Origin: Collinsella aerofaciens
Lineage (GTDB): Bacteria; Actinomycetota; Coriobacteriia; Coriobacteriales; Coriobacteriaceae
DNA length: 64,000 bases
Assembly (NCBI RefSeq): GCF_028206795.1
Contig: NZ_JAQLFJ010000009.1
Span: 1-64,000 of the forward strand
Direction: 5' to 3'
The position numbers and the translations under genes are program-made. This document shows positions 33,724 through 42,342 of the stretch, in pieces. The notes beneath the pieces are model-generated. The model saw only the letters and a program-made list of their open reading frames with translations. It was not told the origin of the DNA and ran no database searches. Each line of letters begins with the position of its first letter. The first letter of the stretch is position 1.

Positions 33724-35025
33724 ATGGACCAGGCGCAGACGAGTGACGACGCTCCCCTGCTCACGCACAGCACTCCCCAATCGGAGCAAACCACGCTCCT
33801 GGCTCAGCAAAAACCTCTCGTGACCATCGTGCATGCCTCCGTTGGCTCGGGCCACAAGGCCGCCGCAAATGCGATAGCGCAGGCATTCGACCTCATCCGC
33901 GGCACCAATGGCATCCCCGAGGATATTGAGATTGAAGTGCTCGATATCCTTGATTTTGGACGTATTAAATTCGACGGCAATAAGACCGCGGCTTCTTTTA
34001 CGGGAGCCACGCGCCCCATTTACGACCTGACCTGGCGATATACGCTTACGGGACATCTTCTCTGGGGTGGCGGAACGGCATGGTCGCGAATTATGTTCCC
34101 CGCCTTCAACGAATATATTCGTAGCCGCAGGCCCATAGCCGTGGTTGCAACGCACATCACAGCAGCCAATGTTGCCGTGGGCGCCCGCGTAATTACGGGT
34201 ATCGATTATCCGGTCATCTGCGTACCGACCGACTACGAAGTCGAGGGATGGTGGCCCCACAAGGACACCGATTTATTCTGTGTTGCCAACGAATTTATGG
34301 CCGAAACGCTGCGTCCGCGCAAGGTGCTCGAGACAAAGATTCGCATTACCGGCATTCCTATTCGCGCCGGATTCGACACGGATTACGATCGCGAGGAAGA
34401 GCTAGCTAAGTTCAACCTCCCCACCGAGAAGACCGTCGTGCTGGTAATGGCCGGTGCCAGTTTGCCTCAACCGTACGTTCGCTTTCGCGCGGAGATGGAC
34501 CGCACCCTCCCCTTCCTACGCAGCTTCGAAGACATGCACTTTGTCTTTTTGCCGGGCAAAGACACCGAATATGCCACCCGCCTCAAAACGCTCTTCGACG
34601 CCATGAAGCTCGAAAACGTCACGGTTCTGGACTATGTCGATGATATGGCAGCGCTTATGCACGGCTGCGACCTGGCAATTCTCAAATCGGGCGGACTCAC
34701 GGTCACCGAGTGCCTATGCGCACATCTGCCGATGATTCTGCTGGGCAAGTCCTATGGCCAGGAAAAGGCCAACACCACCATGCTCACCGGCATGGGCGCC
34801 AGCATGCATGTCACCACCGCACGAGAGCTCATCGTTACCCTACGTCACTTGCACGACCATCCCGAATCACTCAAAGCCCTACTCATCAACGGCGAAGTAC
34901 TACGCCGCCCCCACGCAGCCGAAGACATAGCCATCGCAACCATGGAGCTCGTAGGCAAACCCCAAAAGCGCAAACGAGCCTTCTGCCGCTTCTACTGGGG
35001 CGGAAAACCCGCGCATATCCGCTAG
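33724..35025 (+). CDS. MGDG-synthase-like glycosyltransferase
   Basis: 433 aa from the ATG at 33724, with GGGGAG upstream. After a variable N-terminus the block IVHASVGSGHKAAANAI (about 38-54) marks the MGDG synthase/UgtP family (GT28). The C-terminal half has LVMAGAS, FLPGKD and KSGGLTVTECL (about 320-330), the nucleotide-sugar site. It probably adds sugar to diacylglycerol to make glycolipid for membrane or lipoteichoic acid anchor; the sugar is not certain. It reads divergently from trxB. Confidence 0.85.
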   Translation: MDQAQTSDDAPLLTHSTPQSEQTTLLAQQKPLVTIVHASVGSGHKAAANAIAQAFDLIRGTNGIPEDIEIEVLDILDFGRIKFDGNKTAASFTGATRPIYDLTWRYTLTGHLLWGGGTAWSRIMFPAFNEYIRSRRPIAVVATHITAANVAVGARVITGIDYPVICVPTDYEVEGWWPHKDTDLFCVANEFMAETLRPRKVLETKIRITGIPIRAGFDTDYDREEELAKFNLPTEKTVVLVMAGASLPQPYVRFRAEMDRTLPFLRSFEDMHFVFLPGKDTEYATRLKTLFDAMKLENVTVLDYVDDMAALMHGCDLAILKSGGLTVTECLCAHLPMILLGKSYGQEKANTTMLTGMGASMHVTTARELIVTLRHLHDHPESLKALLINGEVLRRPHAAEDIAIATMELVGKPQKRKRAFCRFYWGGKPAHIR

Positions 35026-35038
35026 CGTCTTTATGTCC

Positions 35039-35142
35039 GCTTACCTGCGGGAGGCCCCTATATATCATCCCATGCTCAAACATTCTCGCTTCGCTGCGAA
35101 ACTGCGCGTGGGACGATATATAGGGGCCTCCCGCAGGTAAGC
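35039..35142. repeat. Palindromic element B1
   Basis: A perfect 28-bp inverted repeat (35039-35066 with 35115-35142; arm begins GCTTACCTGCGGGAGG) encloses a core with CATGCTCAAACATTCTCGC and TGCGAAACTGCGCGTG. The core recurs, inverted, at 35311-35407. It begins 14 bases past the glycosyltransferase stop. Confidence 0.85.
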
Positions 35143-35218
35143 TGCGTTTACGTACTAGCAGCTATACCAGATTCCCCTCCAGTAGAATCTGCAAAGGGGA
35201 ACCAGAAAATATAAATAC

Positions 35219-35267
35219 AGTAAGTCGATGCGACAAAGGAGGCGTCCTTTTATCGCATCGACTTACT
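35219..35267. repeat. Strong nested hairpin
   Basis: A perfect 15-bp stem (AGTAAGTCGATGCGA with TCGCATCGACTTACT) encloses a second 6-bp stem AAAGGA-GGCG-TCCTTT. It is unrelated in sequence to B1 and B2. It could be a convergent terminator, though the following tract is AGAAAAG rather than a T-run, or a structured RNA. Confidence 0.75.
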
Positions 35268-35310
35268 AGAAAAGTAAATATTGTTTCAAGCGAGTAACCG
35301 CCCGCCTGCC

Positions 35311-35407
35311 TCTCACACATATCGTTCCACGCGCAGTTTCGCAGCGAGCGAAGCGACGCGAGAATGTTTGAGCATGGAATGATATAGGTAAGCCCCGGGC
35401 GGGAGGG
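35311..35407. repeat. Palindromic element B2
   Basis: An inverted and diverged copy of B1. The core matches apart from a 9-base insertion. Where B1 has TCCCATG paired with CGTGGGA, B2 has TTCCATG paired with CGTGGAA, a compensatory change. Its outer arms differ from B1 and pair imperfectly through CCGCCCG/CGGGCGG and TATATC/GATATG. Confidence 0.7.
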
Positions 35408-35418
35408 ATACGAGCGCC

Positions 35419-35862
35419 CTAGGCGATGCCGCTGGAGCCGAAGCCTCCTTTGCCTCGGTCGGTTTCGTCTAGTTCGTCTACCTCTATGAGGTTGACCGTG
35501 GGGACTTCTTGGATGACGAGTTGGGCTATGCGGTCGCCTTTTTTGATTTGGATGTTGTTCGTGGGGTCTAGGTTAATGAGGATGACCTTGAGTTCTCCTC
35601 GGTAGTGGGCGTCGATGAGGCCAGGCGTGTTGACTATAGAAAGTCCCTGCTTAATAGCTAGGCCGCTGCGAGGCTGGACGAAGCCGGCGTAGCCATCGGG
35701 CAGGGCGATGGCCAGCCCCGTAGAGACCAGACAGCGTTCGAAGGGCTTCAGGACGCAGTCCTCGTTGGAGCATAGATCCAAGCCGGCATCGGAGGGATGG
35801 GCGTATTTGGGAAGCTCGACGGTGGGGTCGAGACGCTTTATGTTGACGGTAATGTTAGACAT
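35419..35862 (-). CDS. dut: dUTP diphosphatase
   Basis: 147 aa. Hydrolyses dUTP to dUMP. The five trimeric dUTPase motifs are seen: SDAGLDL (about 24-30), PRSGLAIK (about 64-71), the [10 protein letters not shown] block, GDRIAQLVI, and a C-terminal [10 protein letters not shown]. It ends the group with nrdR 4 bases upstream, both acting on deoxynucleotide supply. Confidence 0.95.
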   Translation of the reverse strand: MSNITVNIKRLDPTVELPKYAHPSDAGLDLCSNEDCVLKPFERCLVSTGLAIALPDGYAGFVQPRSGLAIKQGLSIVNTPGLIDAHYRGELKVILINLDPTNNIQIKKGDRIAQLVIQEVPTVNLIEVDELDETDRGKGGFGSSGIA

Positions 35863-35866
35863 GGAA

Positions 35867-36310
35867 TCACCTCAGCTTGTCGAGCTCTTGCAGAAACTCA
35901 TCGACGTCTTTGAAATCGCGGTAGACCGAGGCAAAGCGAATGTAGGCCACCTTGTCGATCTTGGCCAAGCGCTTGAGCACCATGTCACCCAACTCATGGG
36001 ACGTGACGGCCGTCAGTGTGCGAGAGCGCAGCTCGACCTCGATGTCGTCGATAATCTCATTGAGCTTCTTAGTGTCGATATCGCGCTTGATGGTGGCGCG
36101 CATCAAGCCGACGAGCAGTTTATTGCGATCGAACCGCTGCTTGGTTCCGTCTGACTTAATGACCTCGATTGGGTCTTCACATCGCTCAAACGTTGTAAAG
36201 CGGTAGTTACACGAGCAACATTCGCGACGACGCTTAATGGTGTTATTTGACTCCTGCATACGGGAATCAACGACGCGGGTATGTGCCTTGCCGCATTTGG
36301 GACAGCGCAT
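35867..36310 (-). CDS. nrdR: Transcriptional repressor NrdR
   Basis: 147 aa. The N-terminal zinc ribbon CPKC...CCSC (residues 3-6 and 32-35) precedes an ATP-cone domain (about 47-137), the family layout. It represses ribonucleotide reductase genes in response to (d)ATP. The start ATG lies inside one arm of a perfect 12-bp inverted repeat, while its ribosome site GAGGAGG is in the loop. The upstream gene is the LysM gene. Confidence 0.95.
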   Translation of the reverse strand: MRCPKCGKAHTRVVDSRMQESNNTIKRRRECCSCNYRFTTFERCEDPIEVIKSDGTKQRFDRNKLLVGLMRATIKRDIDTKKLNEIIDDIEVELRSRTLTAVTSHELGDMVLKRLAKIDKVAYIRFASVYRDFKDVDEFLQELDKLR

Positions 36311-36348
36311 GGTACCTCCTCTTAAACGATAACAAGGGTACCATGCGC
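36305..36348 (-). promoter_or_regulatory. Hairpin covering the nrdR start codon
   Basis: GCGCATGGTACC (36305-36316) pairs perfectly with GGTACCATGCGC (36337-36348) around a 20-base loop. On the mRNA the loop carries the ribosome site AAGAGGAGG and the downstream arm contains the nrdR start codon. It may modulate nrdR translation or bind a protein. Confidence 0.6.
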
Positions 36349-36361
36349 AGCGCGATAATGA

Positions 36362-36814
36362 TTACGAACGAGCGGGAACCTTAAGATGCGCACCGGCGGC
36401 GAGCGAACCATGCTCCAGATGATTGACGTTACGGATCATATCGGAAGTCTCTTGCGTGGAAAGGCCTTCGATTGGATATTCCTCGGCAAGCGACCAAAGA
36501 GAATCGCCAGGCTGAACGCGAATAGTCTCGTAGGTAATGTTGGAAACGGACTCGGCATACGCAGCGTGACGAGCGTTAAAGACCGACGTAGCGAGGACAA
36601 AGAAGAGCGTAAACGCAACGGCAACGGCGACAATCGTCGAAACCTTCAGGGCAGCGCGGGCCGGCGCGACTACAGCCTGCTGATTGCGAGCAGGCTTTAC
36701 GGTCAAAGGCTGAATACCGGAGCGGCCACCCTGAACAACCGTAAATGTGGGTTCTGCAGGCGTCTCGAGCTTAAGGGCGAGGTTACCCTGGACCATATTC
36801 GTTGCGTTCATCAT
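36362..36814 (-). CDS. yneA: LysM-domain cell division suppressor, YneA-like
   Basis: 150 aa. A cytosolic N-terminus is followed by one membrane helix (about 59-77) and a C-terminal LysM domain (about 97-147, VQPGDSLWSLAEEY). It is divergent from lexA with three LexA-type boxes between, the arrangement of yneA in Firmicutes, whose product delays division during the SOS response. The name rests on this context more than on sequence. Confidence 0.78.
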   Translation of the reverse strand: MMNATNMVQGNLALKLETPAEPTFTVVQGGRSGIQPLTVKPARNQQAVVAPARAALKVSTIVAVAVAFTLFFVLATSVFNARHAAYAESVSNITYETIRVQPGDSLWSLAEEYPIEGLSTQETSDMIRNVNHLEHGSLAAGAHLKVPARS

Positions 36815-36881
36815 GTTCTCCTCTCGCGTGTTTTGCTGAGAACAGTTTTATCAAGCCGCGCGGACAAAAATATCTAGCGCG

Positions 36882-36951
36882 AGAACGAATGTTCGGTTAT
36901 TATTATCTTCGAACAGTTGTTCCTGTCAAGCAAAATTCGAACATTTGTTTG
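36882..36951. promoter_or_regulatory. Three SOS boxes between yneA and lexA
   Basis: GAACGAATGTTC (36883-36894), GAACAGTTGTTC (36911-36922) and a weaker CGAACATTTGTTTG (36938-36951) fit the Gram-positive LexA box GAAC-N4-GTTC. They lie between the two divergent genes and probably give autoregulation of lexA and SOS control of yneA. Confidence 0.85.
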
Positions 36952-36974
36952 GCATGGGTAGAGAGGATGCCCTG

Positions 36975-37619
36975 ATGGCTCGCAAAATTACCAAGCGTCA
37001 GCAGCAAATTTACGACTTCATCAAGGAATATCAGCAGGAGAAGGGTTATCCGCCCAGCGTGCGCGAAATGGCTTCTGCCGTGGGCCTTTCCTCCCCCAGC
37101 ACCGTGCACGCCCATCTCTCTGCCCTGGAGGCGCGCGGGCTACTCAAGCGCGATGCCACCAAACCGCGCGCCCTGGAACTCTTTAACGAAGACGGTTCCT
37201 CTGTCTCAATTTCTAAATCTGACGAGCCCACCGCACCTCGCGGAACGGTCTCGCTACCGCTCGTTGGTCGCGTCGCGGCTGGGATTCCCATTCTGGCCGA
37301 GCAGAATATCGAAGACACGTTTACTATCCCGACCGAAATCGCCACTGATCAGGGTTCCTTTATCCTTGAGGTGCATGGGAGCTCAATGATCAATGTCGGC
37401 ATCTTCAATGGCGATTACATCATCGTCCGTGAACAAAAGAGTGCCATGAACGGCGAAATTGTCGTGGCCATGATTGATGGTTCGGCGACCGTCAAGACGT
37501 TCTACAAGGAGCAGGGGCGTGTGCGCTTGCAGCCCGAGAACGACACCATGGAACCTATCTATGCAACGAATCCCGTTATCCTGGGCAAAGTCGTCGGCTT
37601 GATGCGCCGGTTCTCGTAA
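36975..37619 (+). CDS. lexA: LexA repressor
   Basis: 214 aa from the ATG at 36975, with GAGAGG 8 bases upstream; an in-frame ATG at 36954 is less well placed. The N-terminal winged helix has PPSVREMASAVGLSSPSTV. The self-cleavage site is Ala102-Gly103 (VAAGIP), and the catalytic dyad is Ser137 (GSSM) and Lys174 (TVKT). RecA-stimulated cleavage inactivates it after DNA damage. SOS boxes overlap its promoter. The next gene starts within its stop codon (TAATG). Confidence 0.96.
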   Translation: MARKITKRQQQIYDFIKEYQQEKGYPPSVREMASAVGLSSPSTVHAHLSALEARGLLKRDATKPRALELFNEDGSSVSISKSDEPTAPRGTVSLPLVGRVAAGIPILAEQNIEDTFTIPTEIATDQGSFILEVHGSSMINVGIFNGDYIIVREQKSAMNGEIVVAMIDGSATVKTFYKEQGRVRLQPENDTMEPIYATNPVILGKVVGLMRRFS

Positions 37620-38323
37620 TGCAAAAACGCATAACCATATTTGATACCGTCCGCGGGTTTACGATGATTTCTATGGCAGGTTTTCACGCTTGCTATGATC
37701 TCGCCTACCTGTACGGCTGGGATATGCCCTGGTTTACCCAGTCAGTCTTTCAAGACATCTGGCGCGCCAGCATCAGCTGGGTATTTTTGTTTATCGCCGG
37801 TTGGATGTGCACCCTTTCGCGCAACAATATCAAACGTGCCGCCAAATACGCCTTAGCAGCACTCGTTGTCTGGTTGGCAACAACACTTGTCTCAGTCGAC
37901 GATTCGGTTAATTTTGGCATCATCTACTGCATGGCCGCATGCACCGGCATCGTAGCGTTGACCGATCCCGTCCTTAAGAAGATAACGGCGAGATGGGGCA
38001 TGCCCCTATGCCTTATGTTGTTCGCAATCACCTGGAGCATCCCCAAAACGATCTACCCTGTCCCCTACCTGGCGTGGCTGGGATTTCCGAGCCCTGGGTT
38101 TATCTCAGGTGATTACTACCCCATCATCCCGTTTATCTTTATGTATCTTGCAGGATACTTCGCCGCACACATAGCGCAGGGAATCGATAAGACCGTCCCT
38201 AGCTGGGCCTACGCCAACCCCCTGCCGGCGCTCGCCAGCCTTGGACGCCATGCACTCCCCTTTTATCTACTGCATCAGCCCATCATTCTGGGCATTTTGA
38301 AGCTCATCTACTCGGTACGATAA
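37619..38323 (+). CDS. HGSNAT-like membrane protein (DUF1624)
   Basis: 234 aa with about seven hydrophobic segments. The N-terminal RITIFDTVRGFTMISM and HACYDLAY blocks match the bacterial heparan-alpha-glucosaminide N-acetyltransferase catalytic domain family, and RHALPFYLLHQP ends it. A substrate is not known in bacteria; acetylation of a cell-surface sugar is plausible. Its start overlaps the lexA stop by one base, so it may be co-transcribed with lexA. Its 3' end overlaps the converging hflX gene by 16 bases. Confidence 0.8.
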   Translation: MQKRITIFDTVRGFTMISMAGFHACYDLAYLYGWDMPWFTQSVFQDIWRASISWVFLFIAGWMCTLSRNNIKRAAKYALAALVVWLATTLVSVDDSVNFGIIYCMAACTGIVALTDPVLKKITARWGMPLCLMLFAITWSIPKTIYPVPYLAWLGFPSPGFISGDYYPIIPFIFMYLAGYFAAHIAQGIDKTVPSWAYANPLPALASLGRHALPFYLLHQPIILGILKLIYSVR

Positions 38324-39597
38324 CGCTCAAGCCGCGGTGCAATACGAGCCGGCAGTTTCGCCACAATGCGAACGCCGTCCTCGAGATATTCCTCATGCAG
38401 AAGGGTTCCCTGCTCATGCACCAGCGTGATGAGAGCGCCCTCGCGATACGGAATATCAGCGGAGAGCAACACATCGGTGGCAGCTGCCTCGCGAGCAATA
38501 CGGTCGACGAGATCGTCGAGTCCCTCACCCGTCTGGGCCGAGAACAGAACGGCTTCGGGATAACGACGACGGAAACTCAATCGATCGACGCTATCGAGAA
38601 GATCGATTTTATTGAATACGGTCAGCGTTAAACGCTCTCCGGCGCCGATCTCATCAAGCACGCGGTCGACAGCCTCCAGCTGCCGCTCATAGTCCTCGTC
38701 AGACGCATCTACGACTTTGAGAATTAGATCGGCACCCAACACCTCGGACAGCGTCGATTTAAAGGCATCGACCAGACCATGCGGCAGCTTTTGAATAAAG
38801 CCGACGGTATCGGTAATCGTCATGCCGCGACCGCCGGGCAGGCGATACGAACGCGTCGTAGGGTCGAGCGTAGCAAACAGCTTGTCCTGCGAAAGTACCG
38901 TAGAGCCGGTCAGACGATTAAGCAACGTCGATTTACCGGCATTGGTATAACCGGCTAACGCGACGCGAAACGCCGGTGACTCAATGCGGCTCTTGGATTG
39001 AACATCGCGACGCTGTTCAACCTGCTTGAGCTCACGACGAAGCGCAGCGATCTTATTACGAATGAGGCGACGGTCGACCTCGAGCTGACTTTCGCCCTGA
39101 CCAAAACGTGAGCCGATGCCGCCGCGCGTCTGCTCCTTGGCGAGATGGCTCCACATGCCACGCAAGCGAGGCAACAAATATTGAAGCTGTGCCAGCTGTA
39201 CCTGCAGGCGTCCCTCACGCGTCTGAGCATGCAGGCCAAAGATATCCAGGATCAGTGCTGTACGATCGATAATCTTTACCGGCTCGCCCACGGCTTTCTC
39301 CAAATAGGATTGCTGCGAGGGGGTCAGGTCGTCGTCAAAAATAACGACATCGGCATCCATGCGATGCACCAGGCCGCACAGCTCTTCAACCTTACCGGAA
39401 CCGATAAACGATTTAGGATACGGCTTTACCAAACGCTGCGACAAGCGTGCCACGCTCTGGGCACCAGCTGTGTGGGCAAGACGCTCCAGCTCATCAAGCG
39501 AGCGATCGAGCGGCCATGCATTGTCGCGCCACTCAACACCAACTAAAATGGCACACTCGGGCTCGGGTGCCGTGGGAACAAGGGGGAAACGGGCCAT
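38308..39597 (-). CDS. hflX: GTPase HflX
   Basis: 429 aa. An N-terminal HflX domain with the GSGKVEEL block and the RGGIGSRFGQGESQLE linker precedes the GTPase domain: G1 GYTNAGKST (about residues 217-225), G3 DTVGF, G4 NKID. It splits stalled or stressed 70S ribosomes. The start overlaps the miaA stop as TAATG, so miaB-miaA-hflX form one transcript. Confidence 0.95.
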   Translation of the reverse strand: MARFPLVPTAPEPECAILVGVEWRDNAWPLDRSLDELERLAHTAGAQSVARLSQRLVKPYPKSFIGSGKVEELCGLVHRMDADVVIFDDDLTPSQQSYLEKAVGEPVKIIDRTALILDIFGLHAQTREGRLQVQLAQLQYLLPRLRGMWSHLAKEQTRGGIGSRFGQGESQLEVDRRLIRNKIAALRRELKQVEQRRDVQSKSRIESPAFRVALAGYTNAGKSTLLNRLTGSTVLSQDKLFATLDPTTRSYRLPGGRGMTITDTVGFIQKLPHGLVDAFKSTLSEVLGADLILKVVDASDEDYERQLEAVDRVLDEIGAGERLTLTVFNKIDLLDSVDRLSFRRRYPEAVLFSAQTGEGLDDLVDRIAREAAATDVLLSADIPYREGALITLVHEQGTLLHEEYLEDGVRIVAKLPARIAPRLERYRTE

Positions 39598-40535
39598 TAG
39601 GCAGCCTCAATACGATGCAGGATATCCTCAACGACCTCATCGATCGTACATTCATCCATATCAAACCACACGATACGGTCATCGCGCTTAAACCACGAAA
39701 GCTGACGCTTGGCATAACGACGCGAACGCATCTTAATGAGTTCGCGAGCCTCATCCATGCTCATCACGCCATTGAAAGCATCGATGATCTCTTTATAGCC
39801 AATTGCCTGCATCGACGTCAGGGCATCACCCAGCCCCTGGTCCATAAGACCGCGGACCTCATCGACAAGACCCTGCTCAAACATCAGATCGACGCGCAGA
39901 TTAATGCGCTCGTAGAGCACCTCGCGATTACGCGTCAGACCAAACCATAGGGCATGATAATGCTCGCGCGGAACACTAAACTGCGACTTTTGCTGCGCAT
40001 AGGAGACGCCATCATCATGCATCTCGAGCGCACGAATCACACGGCGCACGTTATGGGGATGAATAACAGCAGCCGATTCTGGATCGCGCTCGGCAAGCAA
40101 GGCATGCAGTTCTTCCTCGCCAATACGCTCGGCAAGCTCCTGATAGCCCGCACGGCGATCGTCCTCAAGTTCACCCGAGGGAAAGTCCATCTCATCGAGG
40201 GCGGCCTTGAGATACAGCCCCGTACCTCCGCAAAAAACCGGCAGGCAACCCGAACCAAGGAGACGTTCAACATGCGCGCGAGCGTCAGCCTGATAAAGCG
40301 CAGCAGAATATGCCACACCCGGCTCTACAATGTCGACGAGACGCAGCGGCGCCGTGCACTCATCGGGCGTCATCTTTGCGGTACCGATGTCCATGCCACG
40401 ATAGATTTGCATCGCATCGCACGACAGCACTTCGGACGAAAGACGAACTGCCAAACGGTCGGCAACATCACTCTTACCAACCGCCGTCGGACCGACAATC
40501 GCAACGGCGGAAAGACCTGCCCCGGGAGAAACCAT
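39597..40535 (-). CDS. miaA: tRNA dimethylallyltransferase
   Basis: 312 aa. Adds the dimethylallyl group to A37 of tRNAs that read UNN codons. P-loop GPTAVGKSD (about 15-23), the SCDAMQIYRGMDIGTAK block (about 38-54), and the RSRRYAKRQLSWF block near the C-terminus are typical. It overlaps both neighbours as TAATG; miaB, which further modifies the same base, is directly upstream. Confidence 0.96.
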   Translation of the reverse strand: MVSPGAGLSAVAIVGPTAVGKSDVADRLAVRLSSEVLSCDAMQIYRGMDIGTAKMTPDECTAPLRLVDIVEPGVAYSAALYQADARAHVERLLGSGCLPVFCGGTGLYLKAALDEMDFPSGELEDDRRAGYQELAERIGEEELHALLAERDPESAAVIHPHNVRRVIRALEMHDDGVSYAQQKSQFSVPREHYHALWFGLTRNREVLYERINLRVDLMFEQGLVDEVRGLMDQGLGDALTSMQAIGYKEIIDAFNGVMSMDEARELIKMRSRRYAKRQLSWFKRDDRIVWFDMDECTIDEVVEDILHRIEAA

Positions 40536-41905
40536 TAGCGCGGCTCGCCCACAACGGAGCCGGACAAATACCAGGTCTTGGCAACGTCAACGTCAACATC
40601 AAGGATCTTACCAACAAGCTGATCGATGCTGTAACCCTCGGGGATAGGCGCATGCACGGTCTGATTCTTGGGACTCTTGCCCAGCAGGACCGCGTCGTTC
40701 TTTTTACTCGTTCCCTCAATGAGCGCCGGAACCACAGTATGAAGCTCACCCTGGTTATACTCGTGTGCCGTGGTCTCGATAACCTTAACCAGACGGTTGA
40801 AACGCTCGAGAATAACCTCATGCGGCGTAGGATCGTCAATCTCGGCGGCCGGGGTACCGGCGCGCTTGGAATAGATGAAGGTATAGGCCTGAGCATAGCG
40901 GACCGTCTCGGCAAGTGAGAGCGTCTGCTCAAAGTCTTCTTCAGTCTCACCCGGGAAGCCAACGATAATGTCGGTCGAGAGCGCGATATCGGGCATGCGG
41001 TTGCGAATGCGATCGACAAGGCCCAGATAGTACTCGCGTGTATAACGGCGATTCATCTCTTTGAGAATCCGCGTCGAACCTGACTGGACGGCCAAGTGCA
41101 GCTGCGGCATAACGGCAGGCGTCTCGGCCATGGCGTCGATGGTCTCGGGCAACAGGTCCTTGGGATGCGAAGACGTAAAGAAGATGCGCTCCACGCCCGT
41201 ATCGCCCACGGCACGCAGCAGATCGGCAAAACGCGGCTTGCCAAACAGATCGCGACCATATGAGTTAACGTTTTGGCCCAGCAGCGTAATCTCACGCACG
41301 CCCTGGCGCACCAAACCGGTCACCTCGTCGACAATCTCCTCGAAGGGGCGGCTCTTTTCGCGACCGCGCACGTACGGCACGATGCAATAGGTGCAGAAAT
41401 TATTGCAGCCCGTCATGATGGGCACCCAGGCGTGATACTGAGTCTCGCGATGCCACGGCATGCTCATGGCATCCGTATCCTCATGCTCATTGGTGCGGAT
41501 ATGACGCTTACCATCAAGAAACGCCTCGGCAATGAGCTCGGCCACATGTGCAATGGAATGCGTGCCAAAGATGACATTGACGTTATCGACGTTGGTGAGC
41601 AGGCCCTCGCCATCGCGCTGCGCGATGCAACCGCCAACGGCAACCACGCGCTTGCCCGAAGGCGAAGGCGGCAGGCTTTTGCAGGAATTGCACTGACCGT
41701 ACAGGCGAGTATCGGCGGCCTCGCGCACGCAGCACGTCATGAAGACAACGATATCGGCATGCGCGGGATCGAGCGCCATGAGGCAGCCATACGAATCAAG
41801 CAGACCGCTCACACGCTCGGAGTCGTGCTGATTCATCTGGCAGCCAAATGTGCGGATAAAGTAGGTTTTACCGGCAAGAATATCGCGTACGGAACGCTGG
41901 TCCAT
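40535..41905 (-). CDS. miaB: tRNA-2-methylthio-N6-dimethylallyladenosine synthase
   Basis: 456 aa from the ATG at 41905, which has AGGAC 9 bases upstream; the ATG at 41911 is too close to that site and a TTG at 41938 is unlikely. The N-terminal UPF0004 domain has GCQMNQHDSE and further cysteines, the radical SAM domain has CNNFCTYCIVPYVRG, and a C-terminal TRAM domain ends the protein. It methylthiolates i6A37 made by MiaA. Confidence 0.95.
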   Translation of the reverse strand: MDQRSVRDILAGKTYFIRTFGCQMNQHDSERVSGLLDSYGCLMALDPAHADIVVFMTCCVREAADTRLYGQCNSCKSLPPSPSGKRVVAVGGCIAQRDGEGLLTNVDNVNVIFGTHSIAHVAELIAEAFLDGKRHIRTNEHEDTDAMSMPWHRETQYHAWVPIMTGCNNFCTYCIVPYVRGREKSRPFEEIVDEVTGLVRQGVREITLLGQNVNSYGRDLFGKPRFADLLRAVGDTGVERIFFTSSHPKDLLPETIDAMAETPAVMPQLHLAVQSGSTRILKEMNRRYTREYYLGLVDRIRNRMPDIALSTDIIVGFPGETEEDFEQTLSLAETVRYAQAYTFIYSKRAGTPAAEIDDPTPHEVILERFNRLVKVIETTAHEYNQGELHTVVPALIEGTSKKNDAVLLGKSPKNQTVHAPIPEGYSIDQLVGKILDVDVDVAKTWYLSGSVVGEPR

Positions 41906-41950
41906 GTGCATAAGTCCTAACGATGGGGAGCGAAACAAGGCAAGCAGAAG

Positions 41951-42268
41951 CTATGCCACAGGCTTAACATCATCCATGACGACGTTATCCATAGCAGCTC
42001 GATTGATCTGGTGAACGTAGATAGAAAGGCGGATGGCCGTGCGCGACTCCCCGTTAATGAGGATGTCGGAGAACACGGGCGCGCAGGAAATATCAAAACC
42101 GGTTGGAATCAAAAAACCGCGCGCGATAGCAACGGCCTTAATAGCCTGGTTGACGGCACCGGCGCCGACACACTGGATGTTGACGGGTACACCATCCTTG
42201 ACCATGCCGGCGATGGCGCCGGCAACGGACGCGGGCGATGATTTGCTTGATACCTTCAGGCAATCCAT
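41951..42268 (-). CDS. spoVS: Stage V sporulation protein S (SpoVS) family
   Basis: 105 aa from the ATG at 42268, preceded by GCAGGAG. The fold of SpoVS/Alba-like proteins is evident in VSSKSSPASVAGAIAGMV, QCVGAGAVNQAIKAVAIARGF and the late TAIRLSIYV. No sporulation genes are seen, so it is probably an RNA- or DNA-binding protein used in growth. It is located near rny, as in Bacillus, but separated here by a GHKL ATPase gene. Confidence 0.9.
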   Translation of the reverse strand: MDCLKVSSKSSPASVAGAIAGMVKDGVPVNIQCVGAGAVNQAIKAVAIARGFLIPTGFDISCAPVFSDILINGESRTAIRLSIYVHQINRAAMDNVVMDDVKPVA

Positions 42269-42342
42269 GAAGAAACTCCTGCATTTAAAAGTACGTTTTA
42301 ACTGCAATAACTGTATCGTACCGAGTGGACTCGGTAAAGGCA

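Larger units (their letters stand above)
35026..35418. other. Palindrome-rich convergent intergenic region
   Basis: No gene. Between the converging glycosyltransferase and dut genes lie element B1 (35039-35142), a hairpin (35219-35267) and element B2 (35311-35407). Hardly any of this 390-bp gap is free of dyad symmetry. Confidence 0.75.

Noticed and set aside
35039..35142. Element B1 as a simple terminator
   Set aside because: The stem is far longer than a terminator and has no T-run, and its core recurs with different arms, so it is a repeat element even if it also stops transcription.
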